A DNA stretch of 64,000 nucleotides from Sphingorhabdus sp. SMR4y (lineage in GTDB: Bacteria > Pseudomonadota > Alphaproteobacteria > Sphingomonadales > Sphingomonadaceae). Under the pieces are notes generated by a model. It saw nothing but the letters and a program-made list of their open reading frames with translations. It was not told the origin of the DNA and made no database searches. The position numbers and the translations under genes are program-made. Where the stretch lies: contig NZ_CP022336.1 in NCBI RefSeq assembly GCF_002218195.1, positions 1,466,001 to 1,530,000 of the forward strand. Reading direction: 5' to 3'. Position 1 is the first letter of the stretch. Each line of letters begins with the position of its first letter. Below, piece by piece: positions 46,178-53,913 of this stretch.

Positions 46178-46441
46178 TCAGTCGACAATCAGGCCAATCG
46201 CCAGATAGATGATAATCGCGGAACCGAAGCCAAATATCGTTGCAAGAACGAAGATGATGCGCAACAAATTGGCATCCATACCGCTCCAATTGGCCAAGCC
46301 GGAGCAGACGCCCATCAGCTTGCCGTTGGCCTTGTCGAGTTTCAGTTTATTTTTCATGGGTTGCTTGCTTTCTTTTCTGGATGAGACGGGTTCCGGCCAG
46401 CTGCCGGATACTGGGTCGGAGCTTTTGTTTTTAGCGGCCAT
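46178..46441 (-). CDS. PspC domain protein
   Basis: 87 residues. Phage-shock protein C-like: LKLDKANGKLMGVCSGLANW then a hydrophobic helix IIFVLATIFGFGSAIIIYLA. I prefer the start at 46441 because its ATG overlaps the stop of the upstream small gene by one base (TGATG), giving translational coupling; a Met 28 codons later (46357) would give the 59-residue form seen in many homologues. PspC senses inner-membrane stress in enterobacteria. It is the third gene of an operon with a sigma-54 type promoter. Confidence 0.85.
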   Translation of the reverse strand: MAAKNKSSDPVSGSWPEPVSSRKESKQPMKNKLKLDKANGKLMGVCSGLANWSGMDANLLRIIFVLATIFGFGSAIIIYLAIGLIVD

Positions 46442-46560
46442 CAGATCACCATCGACGATGCGTTAGTGACGGCTGGCAAAATGCTTGCGCCGACAAATAA
46501 GGCGGCTGAAACGGCTGCGGCGAAGGCGGCAGAGAAGGAGTTTTGGAGATTGTGTGACAT
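46441..46560 (-). CDS. Small hydrophobic peptide 2 upstream of PspC
   Basis: 39 residues, starting MSHNLQNSFSAAFAAAVSAA and ending LFVGASILPAVTNASSMVI. One Ala-rich hydrophobic helix ending in a Pro-Ala-Val turn. An AGGAAAG site lies about 9 bases before the ATG. The residues FSAA.AA..SAA and GAS..PAV.N.AS repeat in the same order in the peptide encoded just upstream, so the two are paralogues. Likely a small inner-membrane protein; an uncleaved or cleaved signal-like peptide is also possible. Not a family I recognise. Confidence 0.65.
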   Translation of the reverse strand: MSHNLQNSFSAAFAAAVSAALFVGASILPAVTNASSMVI

Positions 46561-46588
46561 GAGTTGTACTTTCCTGAATTAAAGTGGA

Positions 46589-46696
46589 TTAGGCTACGAC
46601 CGAAGCGACATTGCCAACGGCTGGCCCGACACTGGCGCTAACCAGTACAGCGGCAGAGAAAATGGCGGCGACGGCTGCGGAGATATTCGAGAACAT
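46589..46696 (-). CDS. Small hydrophobic peptide 1, head of the PspC operon
   Basis: 35 residues, starting MFSNISAAVAAIFSAAVLVS and ending ASVGPAVGNVASVVA. Ala/Val-rich helix with the same SAA...FSAAV..SAS.GPAVGN.AS pattern as peptide 2. A GGAAA site is 6 bases before the ATG, and the predicted sigma-54 transcription start lies about 48 bases upstream. Gap to peptide 2 is 28 bases. Product too small for routine annotation; evidence is the paralogy, ribosome sites and operon context. Confidence 0.65.
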   Translation of the reverse strand: MFSNISAAVAAIFSAAVLVSASVGPAVGNVASVVA

Positions 46697-46754
46697 TTGG
46701 ATTTCCTTTCATCTTGAATCTGTTTTCGCATCGCTGCGAAGATGCCTGATACAT

Positions 46755-46770
46755 TGCAGGACCCGTGCCA
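46755..46770 (-). promoter_or_regulatory. Sigma-54 (-24/-12) type promoter of the small peptide-PspC operon
   Basis: On the minus strand the sequence TGGCACGGGTCCTGCA matches TGGCACG-N4-TTGCA with one change (C for the first T of the -12 element). The invariant GG and GC are exactly 10 bases apart. The predicted start near 46744 leaves a leader of about 48 bases. E. coli psp genes are also sigma-54 dependent. Confidence 0.65.
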
Positions 46771-46844
46771 TTTCTATAATAATCTTTATAATCAATGCCT
46801 TGCCTGAAATTCCTTTCGCTTAGAAAATTGCGATTGACCGATAC

Positions 46845-46861
46845 TTAGTAATTTTCACTAA
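46845..46861. promoter_or_regulatory. PspF-like upstream activator site
   Basis: TTAGT-N7-ACTAA (TTAGTAATTTTCACTAA), an inverted repeat centred about 109 bases before the predicted sigma-54 start. It resembles the PspF binding site of the E. coli pspA promoter as I remember it (TTAGTG..A...CACTAA-like). The position is right for an enhancer-binding protein. Confidence 0.45.
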
Positions 46862-46957
46862 TTATTGGGATCGCCTGTTCCGGAAGCCGTCATTTGTGGG
46901 CTGTGCTCCGAATTCGCTTCTAATCGCGTTGGACGAAAGCTAGTGACCAGCGCTGTG

Positions 46958-48031
46958 ATGACCCTGTCTCAGCTCACTTTGCACAACTTCCGCAACTATG
47001 CGGAATTGCGCCTGAACGCCGCGCCCGGTTTCATGGTGTTCAGTGGCGCCAACGGCGCTGGCAAGACCAATATTCTGGAAGCCGTGTCGCTACTCGCACC
47101 TGGCCGCGGCCTGAGACGCGCGGCGCTGAGAGACATCGCCCGCCAAAGTGGCCCGGGCGATTTTGCCGTCGCCGCGCAACTCGACGATGTGCATCTGGGA
47201 AGCGGCACCAGCATCGAGACACCGGAACGACGCAAGACCCGGATCAACGAGGCAACGGTCCCGACCAACGATCTTGCTGAGTGGTTGTCGATATTGTGGC
47301 TGACCCCCGCGATGGACCGGCTGTTCACGGAAGGTGCGTCAGGGCGCCGCAATTTTCTGGACCGGCTCGTGACAGCTTTGGAACCTTCCCATGCGCGCAA
47401 TTGCGCCCGCTATGAAGCGGCGCGACGCGAACGGAACAAGCTACTCTCCGATCCCTATCCGGCGGACAAGGACTGGATCGACGGCCTGGATACCCAGTTG
47501 GCACAATATGGGGCTTATGTCGCAGAGGCCCGCGGGCAGATGATAGCCGCATTGAACCACCGACTGGAGCAATCAGAAAGCAATATATTCGCCACTCCAA
47601 CCGTGGAACTCGCGGATGGGCAGATGCGCAGCGAACAGCAATTGTATCGGATGCTACAGCAGAACATGGCAGCCGACCGAGCGGCTGGCCGCACCATAAG
47701 AGGCCCGCATCGAACTGACCTTCATGTGATTCATTCGGCGAAACAGCAGCCTGCCGAAAAATGCTCCACCGGCGAGCAAAAGGCGTTACTCTTCTCGATC
47801 ATTTTGGCCCACGCGGATCTGATCGCCGAGCGGCGTGACGCCCGGCCGATATTGCTGCTCGATGAAGTCGCCGCCCATCTGGATCCACAACGCAGGGCAG
47901 CACTCTTCGGCAAGCTGGCAGAAAGAGGCGGTCAAGTCTGGCTGACGGGCACCGAACCCGACCTGTTCAAAGACATTCCGGCCGATGCCTTGCATTTCGA
48001 AGTGTCGGACGGAACCGTCACCCGCCGGTAA
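46958..48031 (+). CDS. recF: DNA replication and repair protein RecF
   Basis: 357 residues from MTLSQLTLHNFRNYAELRLN at 46958; a longer frame back to 46865 lacks support. SMC-like ATPase that loads RecA at gaps. Walker A GANGAGKTNILEAVSLL at residues 30-46, signature motif CSTGEQKALLFSIILAHADL near 268, Walker B PILLLDEVAAHLD near 300. dnaN and gyrB are not adjacent, so the usual dnaA-dnaN-recF-gyrB arrangement is not kept, as in many alphaproteobacteria. Confidence 0.96.
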   Translation: MTLSQLTLHNFRNYAELRLNAAPGFMVFSGANGAGKTNILEAVSLLAPGRGLRRAALRDIARQSGPGDFAVAAQLDDVHLGSGTSIETPERRKTRINEATVPTNDLAEWLSILWLTPAMDRLFTEGASGRRNFLDRLVTALEPSHARNCARYEAARRERNKLLSDPYPADKDWIDGLDTQLAQYGAYVAEARGQMIAALNHRLEQSESNIFATPTVELADGQMRSEQQLYRMLQQNMAADRAAGRTIRGPHRTDLHVIHSAKQQPAEKCSTGEQKALLFSIILAHADLIAERRDARPILLLDEVAAHLDPQRRAALFGKLAERGGQVWLTGTEPDLFKDIPADALHFEVSDGTVTRR

Positions 48032-48117
48032 GATGACCCAAGAGGCAAATATGGTTTACGGATGATTCACCATGATCATTAGCTTCGGCTTTTCGCCGGA
48101 TCGCTATCGCTGTTGCA

Positions 48118-48798
48118 ATGAACGGACCGGCTCTCAGAGACATATTAATCACCATTCGCAACGCGATCATTCCGATCCTGCTGGCTTTGCAGGCGCTCAT
48201 GATGCCTGTGCCGGCCCATGCAAATGATTATCTGCAATGCGTCCCCTTTGCCCGTGAACTCAGCGGCATAAGGATCTATGGCGATGCCCACAGCTGGTGG
48301 GATCAGGCGGAAGGGGCCTATCAACGCGGAACGATGCCCGCAGAGGGCGCGGTCCTGTCATTGCCGAGCCATGGTTCCATGCGACTTGGCCATGTCGCCG
48401 TTGTCCGGGAGATTGTAGATGATCGCACGATTCTGATCAGCCATGCCAACTGGTCACCGATCAACGGTCGGCGCGGGCAGATCGAACGCCGCGTTGCGGC
48501 TCGGGATGTCTCGGAAGCCAATGATTGGAGCAAGGTGCGTATCTGGTATGCACCGATCGGCAAGCTGGGCACGACTGCCTTTCCGGTAAACGGCTTCATT
48601 TACCCTGAAAAGCCGAATCGACAGAGCGAACGACAATGGGCGTCTTCCCAATCAGGATCTCAGAGCCGCCGACAAAACCGTCAGCTGCTTGACCGGGGAC
48701 TGAAAGCCGAGCTTGCCCAAACCGCCAATCGGGAACGACCGACTGACGGCACTCCAAGAGACCTTATCGGAGAATTGCTGGACAGAGTGGGCAGCTGA
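48118..48798 (+). CDS. Exported CHAP-domain amidase
   Basis: 226 residues. N-terminal signal or anchor helix (residues 12-33, cleaved after AHA), then a CHAP domain with catalytic Cys in DYLQCVPFARELSG near residue 41 and His in RLGHVAVVREIVD near 92, with an ISHANW segment after it. The last 60 residues are basic, Gln/Arg-rich and probably disordered (QSGSQSRRQNRQLL). Predicted to cleave a peptidoglycan amide bond in the periplasm. 86 bases after recF, 39 before mobA. Confidence 0.85.
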   Translation: MNGPALRDILITIRNAIIPILLALQALMMPVPAHANDYLQCVPFARELSGIRIYGDAHSWWDQAEGAYQRGTMPAEGAVLSLPSHGSMRLGHVAVVREIVDDRTILISHANWSPINGRRGQIERRVAARDVSEANDWSKVRIWYAPIGKLGTTAFPVNGFIYPEKPNRQSERQWASSQSGSQSRRQNRQLLDRGLKAELAQTANRERPTDGTPRDLIGELLDRVGS

Positions 48799-48837
48799 GT
48801 CCAGATTGGAACTCCATGTTTCAGCCGGATCTCCCAA

Positions 48838-49428
48838 ATGATTAAGACCACGCCCTCATGCCTTGTCATTCTAGCCGGCGGCCAGTCAACCCGCATGGGA
48901 AGCGACAAGGCGATCGTCCACTTTGAAGGGCAGCGGTTGATCGACAGACTGATTGACCGTTTTGCCGGTGTGGCTGACCGGATTTTGCTATCGGGGCGGC
49001 ACGATTACGGAACCGGACTGGCAGTCATCAACGACAAACCGGATGCGCCGGACGGTCCGGTCGGCGCTGTCTTATCGATCGCGGCTACATTACCAGACTT
49101 GCAGTCAGACTGTAGCGGGTTTGTCACCCTGCCCGTCGACGCGCCGCACGCGCCGACCGATCTTATCAAGCGGCTGTCGGCGAACGGCACCTGCACCGTG
49201 GCGCAGGACCAGGAACGCATCCATCCGACCTTTGCCTATTGGCGTTGCGATGTAGTCAATGCCGTCGGAACGATCTCCCAACCCGGCGAGCGTGCCCCTT
49301 CCCTGCATTGGCTTACGCGCCAATGTGAAGCGACGCCAGTCACTTGGCCCGACAGCCGACCATTCATCAACGTCAACCGCCCGGAAGATCTGGCCACCGC
49401 TGCGAAGATCAAAAAAGCCGGCGCTTGA
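48838..49428 (+). CDS. mobA: Molybdenum cofactor guanylyltransferase
   Basis: 196 residues. Couples GTP to molybdopterin to form MGD. Nucleotide-binding LAGGQSTRMGSDKAIVHFEG at residues 11-30, DKPDAPDGPVGAVLSI near 62, and LPVDAPHAP near 98. Slightly divergent (DKPDAPDGPVG for the usual D-GPL-G), so specificity for MGD or MCD (mocA-type) is not settled. An XdhC maturation gene lies 3 kb downstream, but no molybdoenzyme is in the window. Confidence 0.85.
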   Translation: MIKTTPSCLVILAGGQSTRMGSDKAIVHFEGQRLIDRLIDRFAGVADRILLSGRHDYGTGLAVINDKPDAPDGPVGAVLSIAATLPDLQSDCSGFVTLPVDAPHAPTDLIKRLSANGTCTVAQDQERIHPTFAYWRCDVVNAVGTISQPGERAPSLHWLTRQCEATPVTWPDSRPFINVNRPEDLATAAKIKKAGA

Positions 49429-49447
49429 GGGGAAGCACCGGCTTTCT
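49411..49447. terminator. Bidirectional terminator between mobA and the small exported gene
   Basis: AAAGCCGG (49414-49421) and CCGGCTTT (49438-49445) form a perfect 8-pair stem around the mobA stop codon, with an A run on the left and T-rich sequence on the right. It serves both convergent genes. Confidence 0.65.
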
Positions 49448-49492
49448 GTAGCAGTGACAATCACTGCAGATTATATGTCAGCAACGATGTGC

Positions 49493-49759
49493 CTAGTCGA
49501 GACGACGGATTTCCTTCTTGGTCAGGCTGGTGACCAGCTTGCCGTCGGTGTTCGACAGGGTCGAAGCTTCGATGCGACGGACCTTGCCCTTGTAGATGAC
49601 CAGAAGATCGCCGGAATCCAGAACCCGGTTTACTTTGGCGACGCTGGCGCCGCTAGCATCGAACAGGCGATCGTTACGCTCAACTTCGGCAGCCGAAGCA
49701 GCTGGAACAGTGAAAGACAGCGCGGTAGCCGCGAGGATGAGGGATGTCAGTTTACGCAT
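49493..49759 (-). CDS. Small exported protein of unknown function
   Basis: 88 residues. A clear signal peptide (MRKLTSLILAATALSFTVPA, cleavage after ASA) leaves a mature protein of about 65 residues: AEVERNDRLFDASGASVAKV, RVLDSGDLLVIYKGKVRRIE and a C-terminal VTSLTKKEIRRLD. This repeats a strand pattern with 'GK.RRI..STL' that fits a small periplasmic beta domain of the PRC-barrel-like kind; no function assigned. Confidence 0.75.
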   Translation of the reverse strand: MRKLTSLILAATALSFTVPAASAAEVERNDRLFDASGASVAKVNRVLDSGDLLVIYKGKVRRIEASTLSNTDGKLVTSLTKKEIRRLD

Positions 49760-49958
49760 GGTTTTACTCCATTGGTTTTAAATTCGTCCTGCAACTATGG
49801 CCGGCGACCTTTAAGTTGCAATATGAAATGCTGCACCTGCGAGTTGCATTTTTGCAATTGACCGAAAAACACCTGCATGAAGCTGAACTACAAGGCAGTT
49901 ACCCCCTTATGCTGCATGTGCGACCCTCTACTCAATTTACTAGTCTGAAGAGGTTTTC

Positions 49959-50147
49959 ATGATCCGATATGCCACAACGCTCACTATGGCGACCCTTCCT
50001 GAAACCGCGCTGGCCCGTCAACATGACACCACGGGGGAGATATCGGCACTGATCGACGCCTGGTCGAGGGTTTGGGAATTTTTCAGATTGTCAAAGAGCC
50101 TGTCTCGGATGCGGCGAGAAATCTGTCAGGAAGATAAAATATCGTAA
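49959..50147 (+). CDS. Possible small protein, unsupported by similarity
   Basis: 62 codons starting MIRYATTLTMATLPETALAR after an AGAGGTTTTC sequence that is a fair ribosome site. It has a weakly signal-like start and an Arg-rich C-terminus. I recognise no family, and codon use is not informative at this length; it may be spurious. Confidence 0.25.
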   Translation: MIRYATTLTMATLPETALARQHDTTGEISALIDAWSRVWEFFRLSKSLSRMRREICQEDKIS

Positions 50148-50200
50148 CACATGTAGGAAAAGCTTTTCCAGGTGCGATCAGAATTCTCATTGCACGCATA

Positions 50201-50229
50201 AGGGTGGCCCGGATCGACCGGACCACCCT
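50201..50229 (-). terminator. Hairpin after the proline-rich protein gene
   Basis: AGGGTGG-C-CCGG and CCGG-A-CCACCCT pair over 11 positions around a single-base mismatch, 27 bases after the stop of the minus-strand gene at 50256. No T run, so efficiency is uncertain. Confidence 0.45.
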
Positions 50230-50255
50230 CATTAGACCTGTTGTATTTTTCAGGC

Positions 50256-51512
50256 CTAACTAAATGCCGGTTCCAGCGGTCGCGAGACTTTCATCTCACC
50301 GGTGACGCGCGAGAATTTCTCGCGTGTTTCGGTGTTGAGCGCGGCCAGCTTGCCGTCCAGATAGCGGGCCCGTTTCAGGCGCTTCTGACGAGTCAGGAAC
50401 GGATTTTGCGGCGTCGGCATCGCGTCGACATTGGCCGTGAAATATCCCGCTTTGCGCGACAGATCTGCTTGGGCGAGATAAGGTTTTGGCGCTGCGGCGA
50501 CCCGGCGATGGCCGAGTGTCACGCTGCGGTCGGGGTTACCAGAAGCTGTCCCCAATGCCGACAGACTGTCGGTAAGGTCGGCGAAATTCGACTGGGGGAC
50601 CGCCTCGTTGTTCGGCATCCCGGCCGCATTATTTTGCTGATCCGCTACCGGATCAAGATCTGCCCGTAGGGCTTCCCGGGCCGGGTCAGGCTGTGCTGCC
50701 GCGGTCAGCGAAGCTGGAAGGGGCTCGTTGCTATGGACAGCGGTTGCGGCCTCACCCTTGCTTTTGCGTCGGCGGCTGGCTGCGTAAGCCCCGGCCCCGC
50801 TAACGCCCAGCAAGGCTGCGAGTGCGGCTAGCAGACCCCAGTCGGCGTCGGCCTCTCTGGAAAGAACTTGAGGCGAGGTTGTGACCTCAGTTGACGGTTG
50901 AACCCCGGAGGCGGCAGCAACCATTGCAGCCGAATCTTCGCTGCCGGAACTCGGAACAGTCTCTCCATCTGTGGGAGCCGCTGATTGTCCTGAAACAGCG
51001 CTCGCAGCAGGACTATTGGAAGCGATTGCATCGGCCGGCCTCTCTTGTGCGCCGGCCGAAGCTGCCGGTGTTTTCGCCTCTACAGCCTTGGCTGCAGCAG
51101 TCTGACGCTCCTGTTCCTCCCGTTCGATCTGTGCCATCGCTTCAGGTGCGACAGTTTCTGCATCGAAACCACCGCGGCGCACCAGATCTTCTGCCCGCTC
51201 CGGAGCAACCGCCGGCTCAGGCTTTGCTTCCACTGCAGGCGGGCTAGCGGTGGGAGGTGCGGCGATAGTAGGGGTGATTGTCGGTTCAGCCGTCGGCGCA
51301 GGCTGTGGCGATGCCACTGGCGGAGCCAGAACCGGCGCAGTCATTTTTGGCGGTGTTGGTGCGGGCATTTCCTGTGCGTGCCCAGGTGCGGCAACCATGC
51401 CGACCGAAATCGCGACAATGCTAATCATAGACAGACTGCCGGCAGTCCTTGCCGGCAAATCACTATCAAGCCCCTTGTTGATATTTCTAGTTATCCTGGT
51501 GCTCGTGGTCAT
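50256..51512 (-). CDS. Pro/Ala-rich exported protein with a central membrane helix
   Basis: 418 residues from the ATG at 51512, which has a strong AGGAGA site; an upstream Met at 51545 lacks one. Order of parts: basic N-terminus, signal peptide ending APGHAQ (about residue 47), a Pro/Ala/Thr-rich stretch (50-105), a charged helical part with ERAEDLVRRGGFDAETVAPE, a second Ala/Ser-rich linker, one helix (WGLLAALAALLGVSGAGAYA near 230-250) followed by RRRKSKG, and a C-terminal part with NPFLTRQKRLKRARYLDGKL. That layout resembles a wall-anchored surface protein, but no sortase motif is seen. Unknown function. Confidence 0.65.
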   Translation of the reverse strand: MTTSTRITRNINKGLDSDLPARTAGSLSMISIVAISVGMVAAPGHAQEMPAPTPPKMTAPVLAPPVASPQPAPTAEPTITPTIAAPPTASPPAVEAKPEPAVAPERAEDLVRRGGFDAETVAPEAMAQIEREEQERQTAAAKAVEAKTPAASAGAQERPADAIASNSPAASAVSGQSAAPTDGETVPSSGSEDSAAMVAAASGVQPSTEVTTSPQVLSREADADWGLLAALAALLGVSGAGAYAASRRRKSKGEAATAVHSNEPLPASLTAAAQPDPAREALRADLDPVADQQNNAAGMPNNEAVPQSNFADLTDSLSALGTASGNPDRSVTLGHRRVAAAPKPYLAQADLSRKAGYFTANVDAMPTPQNPFLTRQKRLKRARYLDGKLAALNTETREKFSRVTGEMKVSRPLEPAFS

Positions 51513-51850
51513 CTCGTATCTCCTAATGTGGTGCGCAATAAACACCGGAAAATGACACTCGTATCCCGCACCAGAGACAGAATGAGGGAAAAAGAGAGAC
51601 GAACCGAGTTCCTGAACGCTCTATTCATACAGCGTTCAGTGAAAGCCTACGCTCATTAAACCAACGTTCATGTAATTACAGAATTTTTAATAGAGTAATT
51701 AAATATAGATTATCTTGTTTCTTTTTTCTTGGCGAATTTCATTTGCTCTGAAAATGAGACGTGGCTCGGTACTAGAGCCCTATACCCGGTGATTGTTCAC
51801 TCCCACCAGTAAGCCGCACGTTTCCTGAAGCCTGTCACCACCTCAATCAT
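51513..51850. other. AT-rich upstream region of the proline-rich gene
   Basis: 338 bases, with an AT-rich core near 51660-51740 that stands out from the GC-rich surroundings, and an inverted repeat at 51612-51639. No gene found. Confidence 0.5.
51612..51639. promoter_or_regulatory. Inverted repeat upstream of the proline-rich gene
   Basis: CTGAACGCT (51612-51620), 10 bases, AGCGTTCAG (51631-51639): perfect 9-base arms spaced one helical turn apart, about 100 bases upstream of the start at 51512. A plausible operator for a dimeric regulator. Confidence 0.4.
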
Positions 51851-52575
51851 AGCCTGCGGATCTTGCCGCCAGCCCAGAAGATGATTTCGCGGCTATCGGG
51901 GATCCAGTCCATGTTCGGATAGACGCCGGTCACCGTTCAGGTCTCCTGCACATCCTGATCGAGATCGTCATAGACCTTGCGCTCGATACCGGATTCCAGA
52001 TCCTTCACATAAAGCTTGGACCGCGTCATTTCGCGGCGAACGAAGGCGACCTTCTTGCCATCGGGCGCATAGATTAGCTCGCCGAGTTCCTTCTGGTGTT
52101 TTCGCTGGGCTTTTTGACCAGCGGCACGCCGCCGCCGGAAACATGGTAAAGCCAGATTTCGCCCGTTCTCAACGACCGCGTTGTGGTGAAATGCTTTTTC
52201 GCGACGATATAGCAGCCATCTGGGCTCCAGCTGGGCTGGTTGAGCAGACGGATTTCTTCCTTGGTGACCTGTCTTTTGTCACTGCCGTCGCGGTTCATGA
52301 TCCAGATATTGTCGCCACCGCCGCGATCAGAGGTAAAGGCAATGCGCTTGCCGTCAGGCGAAAACCGCGGCTGCACATCCCACGCCAGCCCTTCGGCCAT
52401 CAGGACTGATATCGACATCGATCCAGCTGCCCTCGTCGACATTTATCGGCACCTGCCTGATCGTCGCGCCGGCGGGGGCTTTGACAGCCCATTCCCTCTC
52501 GTCCGGCTTGTCCTGCTCCAATGCAGCTCCAGAACCAAACAGGGTCGCAAGAACCGAAACCAGACTATATTTCAT
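51851..52575 (-). pseudogene. Decayed TolB-propeller protein (PD40/amidohydrolase type)
   Basis: Three pieces in different frames. The start MKYSLVSVLATLFGSGAALE at 52575 and WAVKAPAGATIRQVPINVDE to DVDISPDG; then LAWDVQPRFSPDGKRIAFTS to EIWLYHVSGGGVPLVKKPSE; then ELIYAPDGKKVAFVRREMTR to DQDVQET, a TGA stop near 51947, and TVTGVYPNMDWIPDSREIIF with FWAGGKIRRL and a stop at 51851. In intact relatives, as I recall them, this is the N-terminal propeller of a protein of about 1,000 residues with a C-terminal amidohydrolase domain. Segments seem deleted at the PDG-containing repeats and the whole C-terminal domain is missing. Confidence 0.75.
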
Positions 52576-52659
52576 ATCAATCCCCGGAAAATAAACGCGT
52601 TGATCTCTCCACCCTGTTCCAGATTGGGAACGGAAGGAACATCGAACTGCCATGGTCGA

Positions 52660-53628
52660 CTATGTCCTGAAACCAAAATGCTGATGGTAGCTTTCCACCA
52701 CTTGCGCCAAAGTCGACAGGGCCAACGTCGCCGGGTCTCGCGTCGAAGGGATCAGACCGATCGGTGCGACCATCCGGTCGCTTTCCTCTGCCGAAACGCC
52801 GATTTCAGCCAGATTTTGCAGGCGATGTGCATGAGTTTGGCGGCTGCCCATCGCTCCGACGAAGAAGGCAGGCGAAGACAAGGCCTGCTTCATCAATGCC
52901 GCCTCCCAGTCATGATCGTGAAAATAGAAAATGCAGGCCGTCCACGGATCAGGATCGAGCAGCGGCGTTGGCCGGGGCGTTTTCAGCAGATCGGCGGACA
53001 TCGCCATGCTCTTGACCATATCGATGACACCGGCGTCAGAGGACAGGACAGCGCAGTCGATGCCATAGCTGTGGGATAGCCGGGCTAGACTTTCGACCGA
53101 TGGACCATGTCCCAATATGGCGACCTTCGCGGCTGGAATATGATGCACGAGAATCTGCTGGTCGGACCGCTCCACCGCTGCCCGGTGGTCCGCCCCTGCT
53201 TCGCAGCGAAAGCCAGCATGTTGCCGGTCGAGAATGAGCGTCCATGGCTCCCGCCGCTCGATCCGGCCAAAACTGTCAGTGACCATCGCTGCATCTGCTA
53301 TCGGCGTGAAAAGCAGGTCGATGCCACCACCGCAGGGCAGCCGGATATCAAGATAGGGAGAATCAGCCCCAAATCTTATCTCGCGCGGCTGACCGCCTTT
53401 GATGACATCCAGAGCTTCGGCGACCACGGCGGCCTCGACGCATCCGCCGGAGAACGACCCCACAGACGAGCCATCTTCCGCGACCGCCATATGCGCACCC
53501 GGATTACGCGTCGACGCACCGGTAACGGCGATCAGCGTGATCAGGACAATTTTCTGCTTCGCTGCGGCCTTTTGCTGCAGGAACTGAAAGATGGGAAAAA
53601 TATTGTTCAAGCGTGACTGTCCCGTCAT
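52660..53628 (-). CDS. XdhC/CoxI family maturation protein
   Basis: 322 residues. N-terminal XdhC_CoxI domain with GASTRNPGAHMAVAEDGSSV and SFSGGCVEAAVV near residue 60; C-terminal Rossmann-like domain with KVAILGHGPSVESLARLSHS near 170 and AFFVGAMGSRQTHAHRL near 255. XdhC proteins insert sulfurated molybdenum cofactor into xanthine dehydrogenase-type enzymes. Its target enzyme genes are not in the window. The start at 53628 has no good ribosome site. Its stop is 84 bases from the pseudogene start. Confidence 0.88.
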   Translation of the reverse strand: MTGQSRLNNIFPIFQFLQQKAAAKQKIVLITLIAVTGASTRNPGAHMAVAEDGSSVGSFSGGCVEAAVVAEALDVIKGGQPREIRFGADSPYLDIRLPCGGGIDLLFTPIADAAMVTDSFGRIERREPWTLILDRQHAGFRCEAGADHRAAVERSDQQILVHHIPAAKVAILGHGPSVESLARLSHSYGIDCAVLSSDAGVIDMVKSMAMSADLLKTPRPTPLLDPDPWTACIFYFHDHDWEAALMKQALSSPAFFVGAMGSRQTHAHRLQNLAEIGVSAEESDRMVAPIGLIPSTRDPATLALSTLAQVVESYHQHFGFRT

Positions 53629-53913
53629 AAATCGTTAAAAATTGACGGATTGGTCCATGCCGCAAACGGGCTTTTTCGGCAATCGCCATGCCGCCCTGGC
53701 GAGAAGATTGCCTCTCCGCTCTGTCTTTTGACAGGCGGCAAGATTGGCAATTCCTGACATATTTAATCGGGATTGCCCCGCCATCCGTAGCGGCAATCAA
53801 TCTTCACGCAATGTTTCTTTGCCCCTCTGGATAAAACTTATCTTCAAAATGCGTAAAAATCCATCTAGGAGCATCTTAATTACAAACATCCTATCGAAAT
53901 ATGAGGACGGAAT

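Larger units (their letters stand above)
49760..50255. other. Spacer with one possible small gene
   Basis: 496 bases. It contains the promoter region of the minus-strand exported gene, one weak small frame (49959-50147) and a hairpin after the proline-rich gene (50201-50229). Nothing else recognised. Confidence 0.5.

Noticed and set aside
51944..51949. In-frame TGA as a possible selenocysteine codon
   Set aside because: Relatives have Trp here, the gene also has two frame changes and deletions, and no SECIS-like hairpin is evident; decay is the simpler explanation.
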